NCBI GenBank assembly: GCA_022225965.2
Contig: JAKJXP020000139.1
Span: forward strand, 1-64,000
Length of the DNA stretch: 64,000 bases
Reading direction: 5' to 3'
From: Diatrype stigma
Taxonomy: Eukaryota > Ascomycota > Sordariomycetes > Xylariales > Diatrypaceae
Program-made: the position numbers and the translations under genes
Notes under the pieces: model-generated
The model's database searches: none
Told to the model about the DNA's origin: nothing
Seen by the model: the letters and a program-made list of their open reading frames with translations, nothing else
Shown here: in pieces, positions 1 to 11,089 of the stretch
How positions within the stretch are numbered: the stretch's first letter is position 1
Layout of the letters: every line of letters begins with the position of its first letter

Positions 1-382
1 CTCTCCTGCCTGTCGTTGCCCCCCCCCCCCCCCCCCCTTTGGCAAGCGAACTCGTTCTATAGCTAGTTACTCGCTCGCAAAAACAAGAAGACACGCCCTA
101 TACATACATACATCCCTTGGTACTCTCCAGAAGAAAACCCCAAAAAAGTAAAGAAGAGAAATTCCCTTACCCTTATCATCCCGTGCCTCCGGATGCCGGG
201 TCGTAACCATCCAGAACATCCTGTCCCACCCAACCGGCAATTCACACCCAGCCACCCGTCATATGCCCACACTCCGACCAACCAACCAACGCCCAACTCC
301 AAACAGACCCCTCCACAACAAACCGTGTTTCTTCATCAAATCTTCTTTTTTGGTTGCAGCCGCCCATAACTAACACCCCAAT
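1..382. other. Intergenic, no gene seen
   Basis: A C homopolymer of about 19 bases lies near position 18-37. I see no convincing coding sequence. The region lies downstream of the minus-strand DUF7514 gene and probably holds its 3' untranslated region. Confidence 0.5.
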
Positions 383-2718
383 TCAATTCCAAGGCGGCTC
401 GGAGGCAGCACCAGCACCAGCAGCGCCAGCACCAGCAGCCGCCGCCGCTGCCGCCGCCGCGGTGGGACCCGCATACCGCCTGCCCCCGACACCCATGACG
501 ATGGGAACGGGGCTCGGCCCGCGCTCCTTCCAGCGGCGGCTAGCGCGCTCGCGCTCGCGCTCCGCCGAGGACGTGGCGAGCCGCCGCCCGCCGCCCGACC
601 GGCCCCTCTCGTAATCGCTGCCGCCGCGGCCGCGGTCGCGGTCCCTCGTGGCGGTGGCGGCGTACTCGCGGTCGCGCTCCCTCTCGCGCTCGCGCTGGCG
701 CCTGTCGGCGTCGGCGTGGCTGCTGGGCCGGCGGTCGCCCGTAGCCGGCCGCAGGTACGCCTTGCTGGTGATGTCGCGGCGGTCGCGGCGGTCGCGCTCC
801 TCGTCGCGCGCCCGGTCCCGCTCGTGCTCGCGGTCGAAGCCTCCCCCGCCCCCGGACCGGCGGACGTTGGAGGCGCCGGGGCCGGCGCGCTGGCGCTCGC
901 GCTCTCGGTCTCGGTCCCGGTCCCGTTCCCTGCCGCTGCCGCCGCTGTGGCTGTGGCTGTGGCTGTGGCTGTGGCTCTGGGTCTGGGTGGGGCGCGGGCG
1001 CGGGCGCAGGGGTTCCCGGTGGCTGCGGTCGCGGTCGCGGTCGCGGCTCTTCGGCGAGATGTTGTCCGAGTCGTCGTCGCTGGGGCTCGGGTACGAGCCG
1101 TCGGACCAACCCGGGGTGCGCCGCATCGGCGGAGGCGTCGTCCGCGCCGTCGCGTAGCGCGGCCTGACCGGCGCTCCGCCGCCGCCGCCGCTCGTGTACT
1201 CCCGCGAGCTGCTGCGGTGGCGGTCGTGCGAGCCGGGGAGGAGCGAGGAGATCTTGTGCTTGACCTCCCCGACCAGGCTCCGCCTTCGACTGTCGACCAC
1301 CGGTGGCGATACCGGGCGGTGGGAGGACCTCGGCGGCACAGCCGTGACTGACGGGGGTGGTGGGCCGCGCCGGATCGGCGGCGCCGGCGACACGTGCGTG
1401 TACAAGCGGGACGCCGAGGTAGGGCGCGACAGGCGCGGTTCGGTGTCGGACTCGGAGGACACGGAGGATGCGGATGACGACGTGGACGGCGAAGAGTAGT
1501 GGCGCGGCTGGCTGTGCCGTCGTGGAGGTGCGGAGGGGCGGGGGTCGAGCCGGTCGGAGAACCTGACGTTCTGCCCGGGCGGTTGCTTCAGGTCGGAGAA
1601 GCTCCGACGACGACGGGGTTCGTCGGACGAGTTGCTGCGCACGCGGCGGTGTCCCGCGGAATAGGGGGAGCTGTGGTGCGAGCCGGGATGACGGGCCGTC
1701 GGTGGTGGGGGGACGACGCGCGTGTAGATCGGTCGCTCTCGACTGAAGTAATCCATTTCAGGTCTCTGTCGGTGAACAGGGTGAGCATTGACCTGGGGAC
1801 CATGTACATGGCTGAAACCCGCGTGCACTCGGGGATCCCGGCCGGGGGGCGGTGGCGGAGGCTGCTCCGGCATTGCGGCTTCACGCCGTAGTCTTTCGGC
1901 ACAGCTCTTGTGCCATTTGTCTATTTCAGGGTCGCATCCGAGTGGGAAGGAGTCCCTGGGTAGGTCGATGGGAAAGAGCTCTCCCGTTTCTGGGTGCCTG
2001 AGCGCCCAATTACGGACGGCGTATTGTATGAAGGGAGCATGCTCTTCGGGCTCGAGCAGTATCTGGATGGACTCCCATCGCGAAAAGCCCTCGAAGGTCA
2101 GGGCCGGGATCGTCGGCTCGACAAAGTACTGGCCGGCAGGCTGCTGTAAGATGTGCTGGACTCCCAGGGCCCGCCAGATATAAGATATCGACTCGTTCGG
2201 CGCTTTCAGGAAGAGGGTGTCGTAGTCGCCACCGACAGCGTGGTAAAAGGCGGCTAGCTTCTTCGGATCCAGCCCTATGCCGTTCTTCTCGCCTATGTTG
2301 GCGGCCTGCAACAACCCGTGTTAGTCGCCATCAGTAGGTACCTTTAGTGGCACTCGGCCATCAGATGCTATGACGTTATAGTGCAAACCAGGGATGTGGG
2401 AGAGAAAAGAAAAGAAAAAACCCATACGATGTAGCCTGCGATAGCACGGAGTAGCGCATCGAGGAGAGGGGTTTCGGTTCTGTCCTTCTTGAAAAGATAA
2501 CCATAGTAAGATTTCCCACCAACCGGCGGCGACGGCTGTGGGCGTAGAGGCGGCGACTGGCCGTGCTTCTTCTGTTGCGATTGCGATGGTTTCGATGCTT
2601 GCGGGGGCGATTGCGACCCTGGTGGTGGATTAGGAGCGCTGGCGTTAACTTTATCGGAGGGTTGAGATGCCGCTGTGGGTTCGGGGACGGCATCGGGCTG
2701 GTTTGACGTCGTCGCCAT
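383..2718 (-). CDS. DUF7514 domain protein with Arg/Ser-rich tail
   Basis: Two exons give about 737 residues: exon 1 is 2718-2428 and exon 2 is 2305-383, with a phase-0 intron (donor GTATGG, acceptor TTGCAG). The ATG at 2718 opens a Pro/Ser/Gln-rich leader of about 65 residues. Residues ~66-245 form the conserved fungal block I recognise as DUF7514. It starts at YYGYLFKKDRTETPLLDALL, runs across the splice junction into NIGEKN and KLAAFYHAVGGDY, and ends near the FPIDLPRDSFPLG stretch. The remaining ~490 residues are disordered, with Arg/Ser/Asp/Glu repeats (RDRDRDR and similar) and an Ala run near the stop. The family is fungal and has no assigned biochemical function; nuclear or scaffold roles are conceivable from the RS-like tail, but that is inference. 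The GC-rich repeats create long antisense open frames that are not genes. Confidence 0.85.
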
Positions 2719-4133
2719 TTGGTACAGCGATGCAATCCTGAGACAGGATTGATTTTGAAGCTGCGAATGGATGGTTGGGCGCCAATGGGTCAGGCTTTAA
2801 TGTCTTCTGACAGCCTCTGCCTGTGCCTGTGCCTCTCCCTATGCCTGGGAGCGTTCGAATTGGGTGATATATAGCGGGGGTAAGCATGCGGCGTGTCATT
2901 ATTCGAACAAAATCTACCAGCGTATCATAGCATCATAATTCGCAGTATCGCAGCATCGCAGCATTATAGCATCAACGATTCCAACAAACTTGCAAGCCAC
3001 ACAGCAAACAGTGCGAAGAGACGAAAAATGTATTAGAGTGAGGAAGTTGTAAAAAGGGAAAAAGGCAAGTCCCGTACGCACCACACGGGACGAAGGAAGC
3101 TGTGTTACACTAACGATATGTCACAATCACAACGATCGGTGATGGGGATGGATATAATGGGAAGGATGGGCTGGTCTCATCATTATATCATTATCATTGG
3201 CTGCCTGCGCCTGACATGTTCTACAGATTCGGAAAAGAGCAGGCTCGGAGTCGCAGCCTGCAACACGGTGGTTGGACTATGACTCAAGTGTAACCTGTTT
3301 TTCTTTTGGAGAAGGGGGAAAAAAGGACATAAAAGAATATAACTCAGCTGTTGTCGCATGTCGTATACGTCGCATATGTCGCATATGTCGCATACAGATA
3401 GATACATAAATACATCGCAGATAAATGCCCAAGACATGGACGAGGCAATGCGCGCGGGCAGTTAACCCCGTCCGTATAATACTTCCAGATTATCTGCTTG
3501 TATGGTAGTACTTGCAGCTGCTCAGCCCGACTTAGATATTAATAAGGCATGGGCGTCATGATGCAAGCCAGAGCCGAATTAACTCTTGACATGTAGCCCG
3601 GCCAAGCCCGCTAACAACCACCGATGCTCACCTAGGTAATCGGGGCAATCGGGGCAATCGGGGCAATCGAGCTGAGCCATTGGTTTCCGGGTTCTTAGCT
3701 GGTACCGACGAGCAGGGCAATGATGCTAACTTGCTTAAGTGCCTAAATAGACCAGCATTAGAGCTCCAACTCCATTGTCTCCATTGATATATCCAAGTAA
3801 TCAGTTCAGAAACGGCACCAACCTTGACTCTCTCTATTCCAACTGCTCGAGCTCCGGACCCCAAATGACGACGATGCTACTTCGTATATACAGGCACCTG
3901 GTGGATAAGCTATGCGTTCTTGCGGCAGCCTCACCGAAATATAATCAATATCCAGGCTCCAGCGTGACAGCGTCTAACGACCCATGAAGGACCTTTACAT
4001 GGTACGGGGCGATGACACATCACTGCCTGCGTCTCCCACCCTTCGCACTAGCCTTTGGGTACACGTATCGTGTACTTGTAGATTTATATTATACAATATG
4101 CCATGAACCATGTCCGAACCAACCCTCCGCGCA
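2719..4133. other. Intergenic with short tandem repeats
   Basis: No gene is recognisable. Visible structure: an AGCATCG/GCAGCAT-rich run around 2935-2975, a CATATGTCG-type triplet repeat around 3355-3395, and three copies of a ~10-bp unit (GGGGCAATC core) at about 3638-3670. The left end should contain the promoter of the DUF7514 gene. Confidence 0.45.
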
Positions 4134-4713
4134 TCACGTAAGTAAATTCCACACCGCCGCAGCCGTCCCGAGCAACCCTATGCTACTCCGCACAGCGTTG
4201 AGCCTCCCCCATTGCCCAACCAGCGCCTTAGCTACCTCCTTGCTCATCTCCTTCTTGGTTTTGGGGTCGGCGACGGCAAGCAGCCTGCTGTTGACGCCCG
4301 CGATGAAGAGGAGGGTGAAGGGCACGATGGCCACCTGGAGGACCCCACCGGCCGCGAAGCCCCGCCATTCCAGGTCGCGGCTCCTGCTGCGGTACGCAAC
4401 GTAGAGGTAGTTGAGGGCTGTGCCCGCCGCGAACACCGGGAACAGAGCCTTGCCTTTCTCGAAGACCAGCTGCCATTGCCGCACCAGCACGTCCGTAGTC
4501 GGCGCGCCCTGCACTATGGCCGGAATGCTGAATAGAGATATACTGTAGCCGGCCCCTGTAAGTGAGGAAGATTCTTAGTTCCATTTCGGGAGCAACTGCG
4601 ACACGCGTCCAACAAGAGGCGCATGCACGGTGTGTAGGCTTACCGTTAACTAGAGCCGATGCCACGATGCCCGAGGCTGCGGCGATCGAGAGGGGTGTTG
4701 ATACAATCGACAT
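4134..4713 (-). CDS. DUF1772 membrane protein (anthrone oxygenase-like family)
   Basis: Two exons, 4713-4644 and 4555-4134, give 163 residues. The intron has donor GTAAGC and acceptor TTACAG, and the joined codon gives Gly-24. The protein has the DUF1772 layout: a hydrophobic N-terminal helix (AAASGIVASALVNG), a second region ending in IPAIV, a central charged segment (WQLVFEKGKALFP), then two more hydrophobic helices (FAAGTALNYLYVAY and VAIVPFTLLFIAGVN) and a final one near AVRSSIGLLGTAAAVWNLL. DUF1772 includes the anthrone oxygenases of fungal polyketide pathways, but many members are lone genes of unknown role. No polyketide synthase is nearby, so a biosynthetic role is not supported here. 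ATG 4713 was chosen because the upstream in-frame start is only a TTG. Confidence 0.8.
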
Positions 4714-5407
4714 GGCTGTAGTGAAGAGTGTAGCATCCAATATTTCCAACTCGGGGTAAAGGCTGCGTTATCCTACTTGATTTGCAAAATAGGATATGAA
4801 AAACATGTTGTAAATCAACTCCTTCCTTGTCTTCCCTTATTGGACTCAAATAGCATTTGTCCGGTTTATATACTTGAACGTCACCGGACTGGCCTCGCCC
4901 CGGACTGAGAGACTACGGCGTTAAGTGGGTCTACGGCGGACAAGTTTAAAGTTCCGAGCTGCGTTGCACATTGATCACACTTGCGGAATATTCGTACCAA
5001 ATCAGCAATCTTCGACTGTCAATCGTAAGATAGATCAGACGATGTACTTTTCTGGATTGTCCAATAGATGAATACCTATCTGGACTAAATTCATATCATG
5101 TCATACAAGCCTGACCCGGCCGAATCCGACTCGCAGTTACAGTAAACAGGTTCACTCGATAGACAGGTATCCGCTTACTTCTAGGTATTAAGCGGGATTA
5201 TTCATCTGTATAGTGCGACTACCAACATACGAAGTACCTAATAACTGTTGCTTCGTCCAGCCCATTGGTCTACCCGTCCTTACTATGTACTAACTACATA
5301 GCCTTACAACTTCAAATGTTCTCCTTGAACAGTGGGAAGATGCGGCTCAATACAATACATTACTGCCATAGTCTGATCGGTATTTCGATTTCTGCAGCCT
5401 TCCTCAA
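4714..5407. other. Intergenic, no gene seen
   Basis: This gap lies between the minus-strand DUF1772 gene and the 3' end of the minus-strand SLATT gene. It should hold the DUF1772 promoter. I see no coding potential or clear repeat. Confidence 0.4.
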
Positions 5408-6466
5408 TCAACTTGCCGCAGCAGCCCTAGTGGAACCCTCCGCCGCTTCGCCGACCTGCGCCCCTCGCTCCTGTGCTTCGCGTTCTAGGCGCGACATATG
5501 TTCTTCGATGTTTCGCACCACCGCCTTCTCAATGCCGTGCACCCTTCTCTCCATCTCCTTTTCGTGTTCGTGGATGTTGTCCGTTATGCTTTGCGTTCTC
5601 TTGTGGATATTCGCCGTTATCCTCTCGACCGTCTCATCCAACCCCTGGATCCTATCTGCTATCCCCTCGAGCTGGGACACCTCGATGCCGCCGATGGCCC
5701 CCTCCGATCGGTACCCCAGCTGCCTTTGGTTGGCGAGGATCGACGTGTAGGAATCCGGCGTGTTCATCTCGATGTCCTGCTTCGTGTTCTTGTACATGTT
5801 CTCTATCGTCTCCACGACCTCGTATACGTTCAGCGTGCATCCTACGCGCGCGAAATCGCGCTCGCGTTGCTCGATGTACTCGCGGATCTTCTTCCACTCG
5901 TTGCCGTAGTACTTGAGCCGCCCGGGCAGCCCGGAGCCTTTCAGATACGTGAGAAAACCGGCGATTACCGTGTTGATGGCACCGAAGGCCGTGATGGCCC
6001 CCCGCGCCGCCCCGCCGGCAGACATGGCCGTCAACCCCGCGGCCACCACGATTTGGAAGAAATAGCATGCGTTGACAACTGCCGAGAAGACTTTGAAACT
6101 GTCTTTAGCGTGCTGCTCGGAATGCACGACCCGTGCATAGATGCCGATATTGGGAGCCGGACGTATGCCAATGGGGTTAGACTGCGTAAAACCAAGCTGC
6201 TCCGATGTGACGATACCCACCATCAAGCGAAATAGTGTAAGCGGTTCGTCGGCCGGAATAAGGTAATTATGGCCATTCCGGTGAAGCTGGTGGGAGATAG
6301 GCGTGGGCGTGGGCACCGGCAATGCGGAAGACTGGGCAGCAGGAGCTTGGTCCGTCCCAGCGGTCGCGTTACCAGCATTTTCCTCGTCGGCGATTGTCAC
6401 GACGCGGCCCTGTCGTGGTTTTCCCTTGAAGATCAACCGACCGATGGCTTCTAGCATGGAAGCCAT
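5408..6466 (-). CDS. Fungal SLATT-domain two-TM protein
   Basis: A single exon of 352 residues. Residues ~75-205 match the fungal SLATT domain: a conserved lead-in (NIGIYARVVHSEQHAKDSF), two transmembrane helices at ~129-148 and ~156-175 separated by a short Gly/Ala turn, then a charged helix (LKYYGNEWKKIREYIEQRE). Residues ~255-335 are heptad-rich and predicted to be coiled coil. The N-terminal ~55 residues are Ala/Pro-rich and disordered. SLATT domains were described in bacterial conflict systems as predicted membrane-perturbing effectors paired with nucleotide-signal or NLR-type modules. The fungal branch occurs mostly as stand-alone genes, as here. No SMODS, SLOG or NLR-type gene lies next to it. 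Two ATGs occur at residues 1 and 4; the first is used. Confidence 0.85.
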   Translation of the reverse strand: MASMLEAIGRLIFKGKPRQGRVVTIADEENAGNATAGTDQAPAAQSSALPVPTPTPISHQLHRNGHNYLIPADEPLTLFRLMVGIVTSEQLGFTQSNPIGIRPAPNIGIYARVVHSEQHAKDSFKVFSAVVNACYFFQIVVAAGLTAMSAGGAARGAITAFGAINTVIAGFLTYLKGSGLPGRLKYYGNEWKKIREYIEQRERDFARVGCTLNVYEVVETIENMYKNTKQDIEMNTPDSYTSILANQRQLGYRSEGAIGGIEVSQLEGIADRIQGLDETVERITANIHKRTQSITDNIHEHEKEMERRVHGIEKAVVRNIEEHMSRLEREAQERGAQVGEAAEGSTRAAAAS

Positions 6467-8542
6467 CCTGTACGATTATTTGCCCTTCGGCGGGCGATGG
6501 CACCTGAGGAAACACCTTAGAGAACCGGCAGGTTCGGCATAGAAAACACCAAGAGAGCCTGGCTACTATAAAGCTTCCCCCTCAACAGTATCGCACAGCA
6601 CACACCATGTCGACTTTTCCTCTCGTGAGAATATGAAGGCGGTGCGGAATAACCGGATCACCAGAGATAAGTTGCTCAGGCAATGTAGCCAGAGCCTGTC
6701 ATGCCGTCAAAATCCCCATGTAGGCAGTCCATGTCGAGGGCTTGTATGCAGTCATCTCTGAATCACGAAATATTTTACGGAGGACCGAGACCACATCTAG
6801 AAATGTCGGAAGAGTAGCAGTCGGTGTCCTGCAAGATCAGGTGCCAAGAATATTGACAACCGTTACCTTTGGAGGGGAAATCATCGTCTCATAGGCTGGT
6901 CGAGAGCTGAGGCTCCAGAAGCACAGGCATGGCCACGCTGATCCTGACCTTGCAGCACCGAATGGGATTAGATGCTACGACGGAGACGAGCTGAACTCGA
7001 ATATCAATGAGCCGATGCAACTTCGCTTATAGCAACTTCGAGGTTATAACAAATGCAATTCGTCCGACTGTCTATAACCGTTACCAGCTAGTTTGGAGGA
7101 TACATCTTGTTGGGTAGAAGCGCATCAGGCCCAGCAGTATCACACTAGGTTGCCTCCATCCAGCAAGCGTACTTATGCAGTAAGTGCATCTGAGACGATG
7201 CAGCAGCGCTCTGCTTCTGCATACCGCTATGAAACCTAATAGCCTCACTGAGAATCAGTGAAGCCGCACCGCAAGTCCGATAGGTAAGCAACTGAAACAC
7301 ACAAAGTGACGTGTTAAGCGTGTATCAACTATTTCCCACGGTGGGCTAATCTTGTTTGTGCGTTCTGGGATGAGGGATTCCGAGTCGCCAACTCTGATTC
7401 TCGGCCCGCCCTGTGCGTCAAGTGGGAGGGGAAGCAACACTGAACCAATGCATGCAGCCTTGCCTCCTGGCGAATCTCTCTTGCAGAGGTTTCAATGTGA
7501 ATAAACGGAACAGTAGGCTGATTGGCCATAGCAGTCGTCCAATTAGGCGTTGTTGGACCCCGGTTCTGTTGCTCCCACATGGAAAGAATGGTCGGCGATT
7601 ATTTCAAGATTCGATTCACAAACCACTGGTGTAACGAGTGCGATGCCTCCCCGAAGGACACTTGCTGATCAAAATATGACCTCTGGGTAGGATTTCTACT
7701 TGTTCTTTGCTTGGCAGACTTTTCCCTGCATGCCCCTCTGGAATTGGCTTGAGGTGCTGGCTGGTGCAACTAGAAGCATACCCAATGGTGCCTCTTGGCA
7801 AAACCTGAGACTGGCAGACGAAGACCCACGATAGTCGCCGGACTTGCATGTGATAGGAACAAGGGGCTCCGCGCTCTCAACATTAGTCACCAAACACTTG
7901 CAAGCTTAGCTGGCCTTGCCTGGCCTAATCTATCACTGCGGCCCGACTTGAAATTCATCGAGACACGATCATCACCCTTACGAGCCCTTCATGGATCGCA
8001 TCATTTACTTGACAGAGTCTGTTCATGGCAACTACCTAAACTTGGATATAGACATAGGGACATCTGTTTTCTCGGCCGGGTATTTTCCCTTTCCATTTTC
8101 CTTTCGTCCCTTGGCTTCTTCTCGCACGTTCTTGTCCGCCACAGGAGTTGCTAGCTAGTGTTGACTGCTGGCACCAGCACACTCTGTCCATTGCATTCTG
8201 CCCTGGGTTACATCAGACTGGTGGTTTCTTGGGGTGGCATAGTGGACTTGAGTTTCTCCGTCCGCCTGTTGTCGTTATTGATGCATGCCTACCTCTGATA
8301 GCAATAGCAAGGCCCCAGCACAGCAGCCAACATGCGGTAGACACCTAGCTAAAGTCGTTTGGTTGGTTGGTTTGCTATTGTGGAGCGCTTTCTTCCCCTC
8401 TCCCTCGCTACCCTCCCTTTTCTTTCGTTCCCTTCCTTCCCCTTTGTGCAACGTTGACTTCATGAAGAACACCATGAAAGAAGGAGGAGAGGAAGAGACA
8501 CGGGGGAAGAGAGAGAGAAAGAAGGCCGATTTGCTTCACGAT
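6467..8542. other. Long intergenic stretch, no gene recognised
   Basis: About 2.1 kb with only short overlapping open frames on both strands (for example 7255-7893), none showing a family I recognise or a convincing intron-exon model. T/C-rich runs occur around 8070-8130 and 8380-8450. Confidence 0.45.
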
Positions 8543-8863
8543 TTACGGAAACAAGTCCGAGTAGGCCGTGTCGACCTCCATCTCCTCGTTGGGGATCGGC
8601 TGCTCGAGGGCCGGGATCGGCTGGGAGAAGAGCGGGGGCGCCGGCCACAGGCGCCGGCCGCGCGACGCCCAGTAGAACGCCCAGGCCTCCTCGCGCTGCT
8701 GCTGCACCCGCTTGTGGTAGGGGCAGCGGTCGCTGCGCGCCCGCACCAGCAGGGACCTGACGTACTTGCACTCCGGGCTCGTCCGGCCGTAGTGGCACTC
8801 GAGCAGCCGGTGCCGCAGCTGGCAGCCGCAGGCCTCGAAGTTCAGGTAGCTCTGCTTGCACAT
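8543..8863 (-). CDS. Small Cys-rich protein, 106 aa
   Basis: A compact GC-rich open frame of 106 residues in otherwise poorer DNA, starting at ATG 8863. Six Cys lie in the first half (C2, C12, C14, C23, C32, C47), with a CxC pair (ACGCQLRHR) and a CPYHKRV segment followed by EEAWAFYW. The second half is Pro/Glu-rich and acidic (EEMEVDTAY). There is no signal peptide, so it is probably intracellular rather than a secreted effector. The Cys/His spacing could bind metal, but I do not recognise a named family. The coding case rests on GC-rich codon use, the ordered Cys pattern and an intact frame. Antisense frames in the same span are shadows. Confidence 0.6.
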   Translation of the reverse strand: MCKQSYLNFEACGCQLRHRLLECHYGRTSPECKYVRSLLVRARSDRCPYHKRVQQQREEAWAFYWASRGRRLWPAPPLFSQPIPALEQPIPNEEMEVDTAYSDLFP

Positions 8864-11089
8864 CGTGGTTGGCTGGTTCGTTCGTCGGGTGGGTAGGCTG
8901 GCGGGTTTGACACTGGTTGGTTGGTTGGTTGATTTTGGCTGGCTAGGCTGGCTGGCTTGCTTGGCCTATGGATTCGGTCAGTATCAGGTCAGGTTCGGTC
9001 AGGTCAGGTCTGGTGAGTTTTGATGGAAGAATGGATGGGCGCGTGATGCTTTTCGGGAAGAAATAGCCTCCCATCCTGACTGAAGGCAGGTGAGGCAGGG
9101 TGATACACGGCCTGTCGATGTGAGGCAGGCGTGATTCAATTGACACATCGTGCACCGCTGTCACAAGGCAATCCATACGACTCCGCAAGGACAGGGTTCG
9201 TGATAGTGAATGCTGGGAACACTTACGGATCGAAGCTGCACGTCGGTGCGATGGCAAGAGGCCTACTTAGCTGAATCTGGGGTCGAGGCTGCCTTGTCTG
9301 ATGGATTGATGATGGTACAGGTGATGGTGGTACGCCGTCGTGGAACCCAGGGTAGTAGGTCGTCTTGTGGCTTGGGTTGGATAAGGTGCTGCCTGGGCAA
9401 TGGTACTGGAAGAGGTGATCTCGATCAAGACGTGCTAATCTGGGATTCGATGGAGTTGAAAGAGTCTGTTACTGTGAACTGGCAGTGATAATGCAGCGTT
9501 GCAAATACCTTCGCCTCTTTCTAGGGAAGGAATGGCTTCGACGTCAACGAGTTCAATGGTGTTTGTTTTCCAGTGTTGGGATCACTGGGGCGACGGAATA
9601 GGCGACGATGAAGTTGGAGGTCGAAGTCCTTACGGCATACTCGCTGTTTCCTAGGAAAGGTGACTGGAGCAGCTTTTTCTTTTTTTTTTTTTTTTTTTTT
9701 CCACAGAAGGGCTTGTCACAATGTAGCTGCTTGTCACTCACTGGGACGACTAGGTACATGAAGTTGCTATCTTCTACCTACACCCACCATACCTGCAGGT
9801 GTTCAGCCGGGTTCTCATCTCAAACGTATACATCCAAGGAGGTATCTGAGAAAAGGCATAATACTGCACTGGTAGTCACAATAAACCTCTCCCAGATTAG
9901 GCAACTTGCAAACTACAAACTACATAAGCTATCATGTGTAGCTTTGGCGGATTAGTCAACAATGGGTATCTTGCAGGATGATGAACATCCCGATCCAAAA
10001 GGAACAGGTAAGAATAAGGGAGATATATGTGATAATTATTAGCTTGTTGCACCCGAATTGCCATCTTTCATGTCTACATGCACTTAGTACTTTACATTGG
10101 CATTAATTACCTAAGTATCTGGTATTAGTTTGAGCCCCTATCCCCTTTTCACTAACACTCAACCACCCCTCAAAGATGATTTTGATTTTCTTTCACGGAT
10201 CATATGTTCATTGTCATGGATGTACTACCGTTTTTGTCTTTCATTGGGCATGGCTATTCTCCCTCAAGTGACCAAATAGTACAAACATCCATAGGGTCAT
10301 ACATCTTAAGCCTCATATTCACCTGGAGCAACAGAGCAAAGACTATTTGTCCCCCTTAATATTTAAGGCGGTAGGCTCTGCTTCAAAAAAAGTATATAAC
10401 CAAAACTGTTGCAATACAGCAACTTATCTAGTTATTATTCAACCTACTCGATATGTCTGATCTTATGGCTTTAGTGAGTTGTTTCTCCGATGGTTATCGT
10501 CGATTTGAAGGCGCTACGATCGATCGTATTGGGCGGATGGAACGAAGAATAGACCGGGACAGATTGCCAGCCGCCCCGTCCAAGCGGCCGGCCCGGCTTT
10601 TGCAGCAAGGCCACCCTGCCCTGCCGAATGAACGAGCGGCGAACAAACCGTCCTCCTTGTTAAAATAAGCGCTCCGTGATATTGGGCCGCTTTGCGTCTC
10701 TTCACTATCTACTGGGAATAACTTAGGCGAATGCGCTGCGACCACATGGCCAGCTCCTATACGCGGGCTGAACAAGTGGAGTTTAAGGTATAATTCCTAC
10801 ACACTCTGCTTGATCAACATGGGCTGTGTCGCCCCTTTTTGGCAATTGCTAGCCACAAGAGCCAACTGAAAATTGACCCCCCGTCAACTTTCTTGCCCCC
10901 CTAGTAATTGTATACTCGATATGACTTACCTAGCAATCACCACACAAGCGCAAATCCGGCACGGGCCTCGTCATAACCACAAGAAGTCCCGGCTGACCCG
11001 GTCCTCCATAGCTAGTTAGATAGGTCAGAGGCCGAATAGATCCGAAATCACTTACATGACCGTATTGCAGCTTGCACACTGATAGCAGC
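8864..11089. other. Long intergenic stretch with simple repeats
   Basis: Contains GGTT repeats (8865-8935), AGGTCAGGTC-type repeats (8980-9010) and a T homopolymer near 9676-9700. I see no gene. The last few hundred bases should hold the promoter of the stonustoxin-like gene. Confidence 0.45.

Noticed and set aside
383..1900. Several long open frames on the plus strand and in other minus frames
   Set aside because: They are shadows of the Arg/Ser/Asp-rich tail of the DUF7514 gene, with repetitive composition and no family match.
4134..4713. DUF1772 gene as evidence for a polyketide cluster
   Set aside because: No polyketide synthase, transferase or cluster regulator lies in the neighbourhood.
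7255..7893. Cluster of 60-83 codon open frames on the minus strand
   Set aside because: No recognisable domains, no splice model, and ordinary composition for non-coding sequence.
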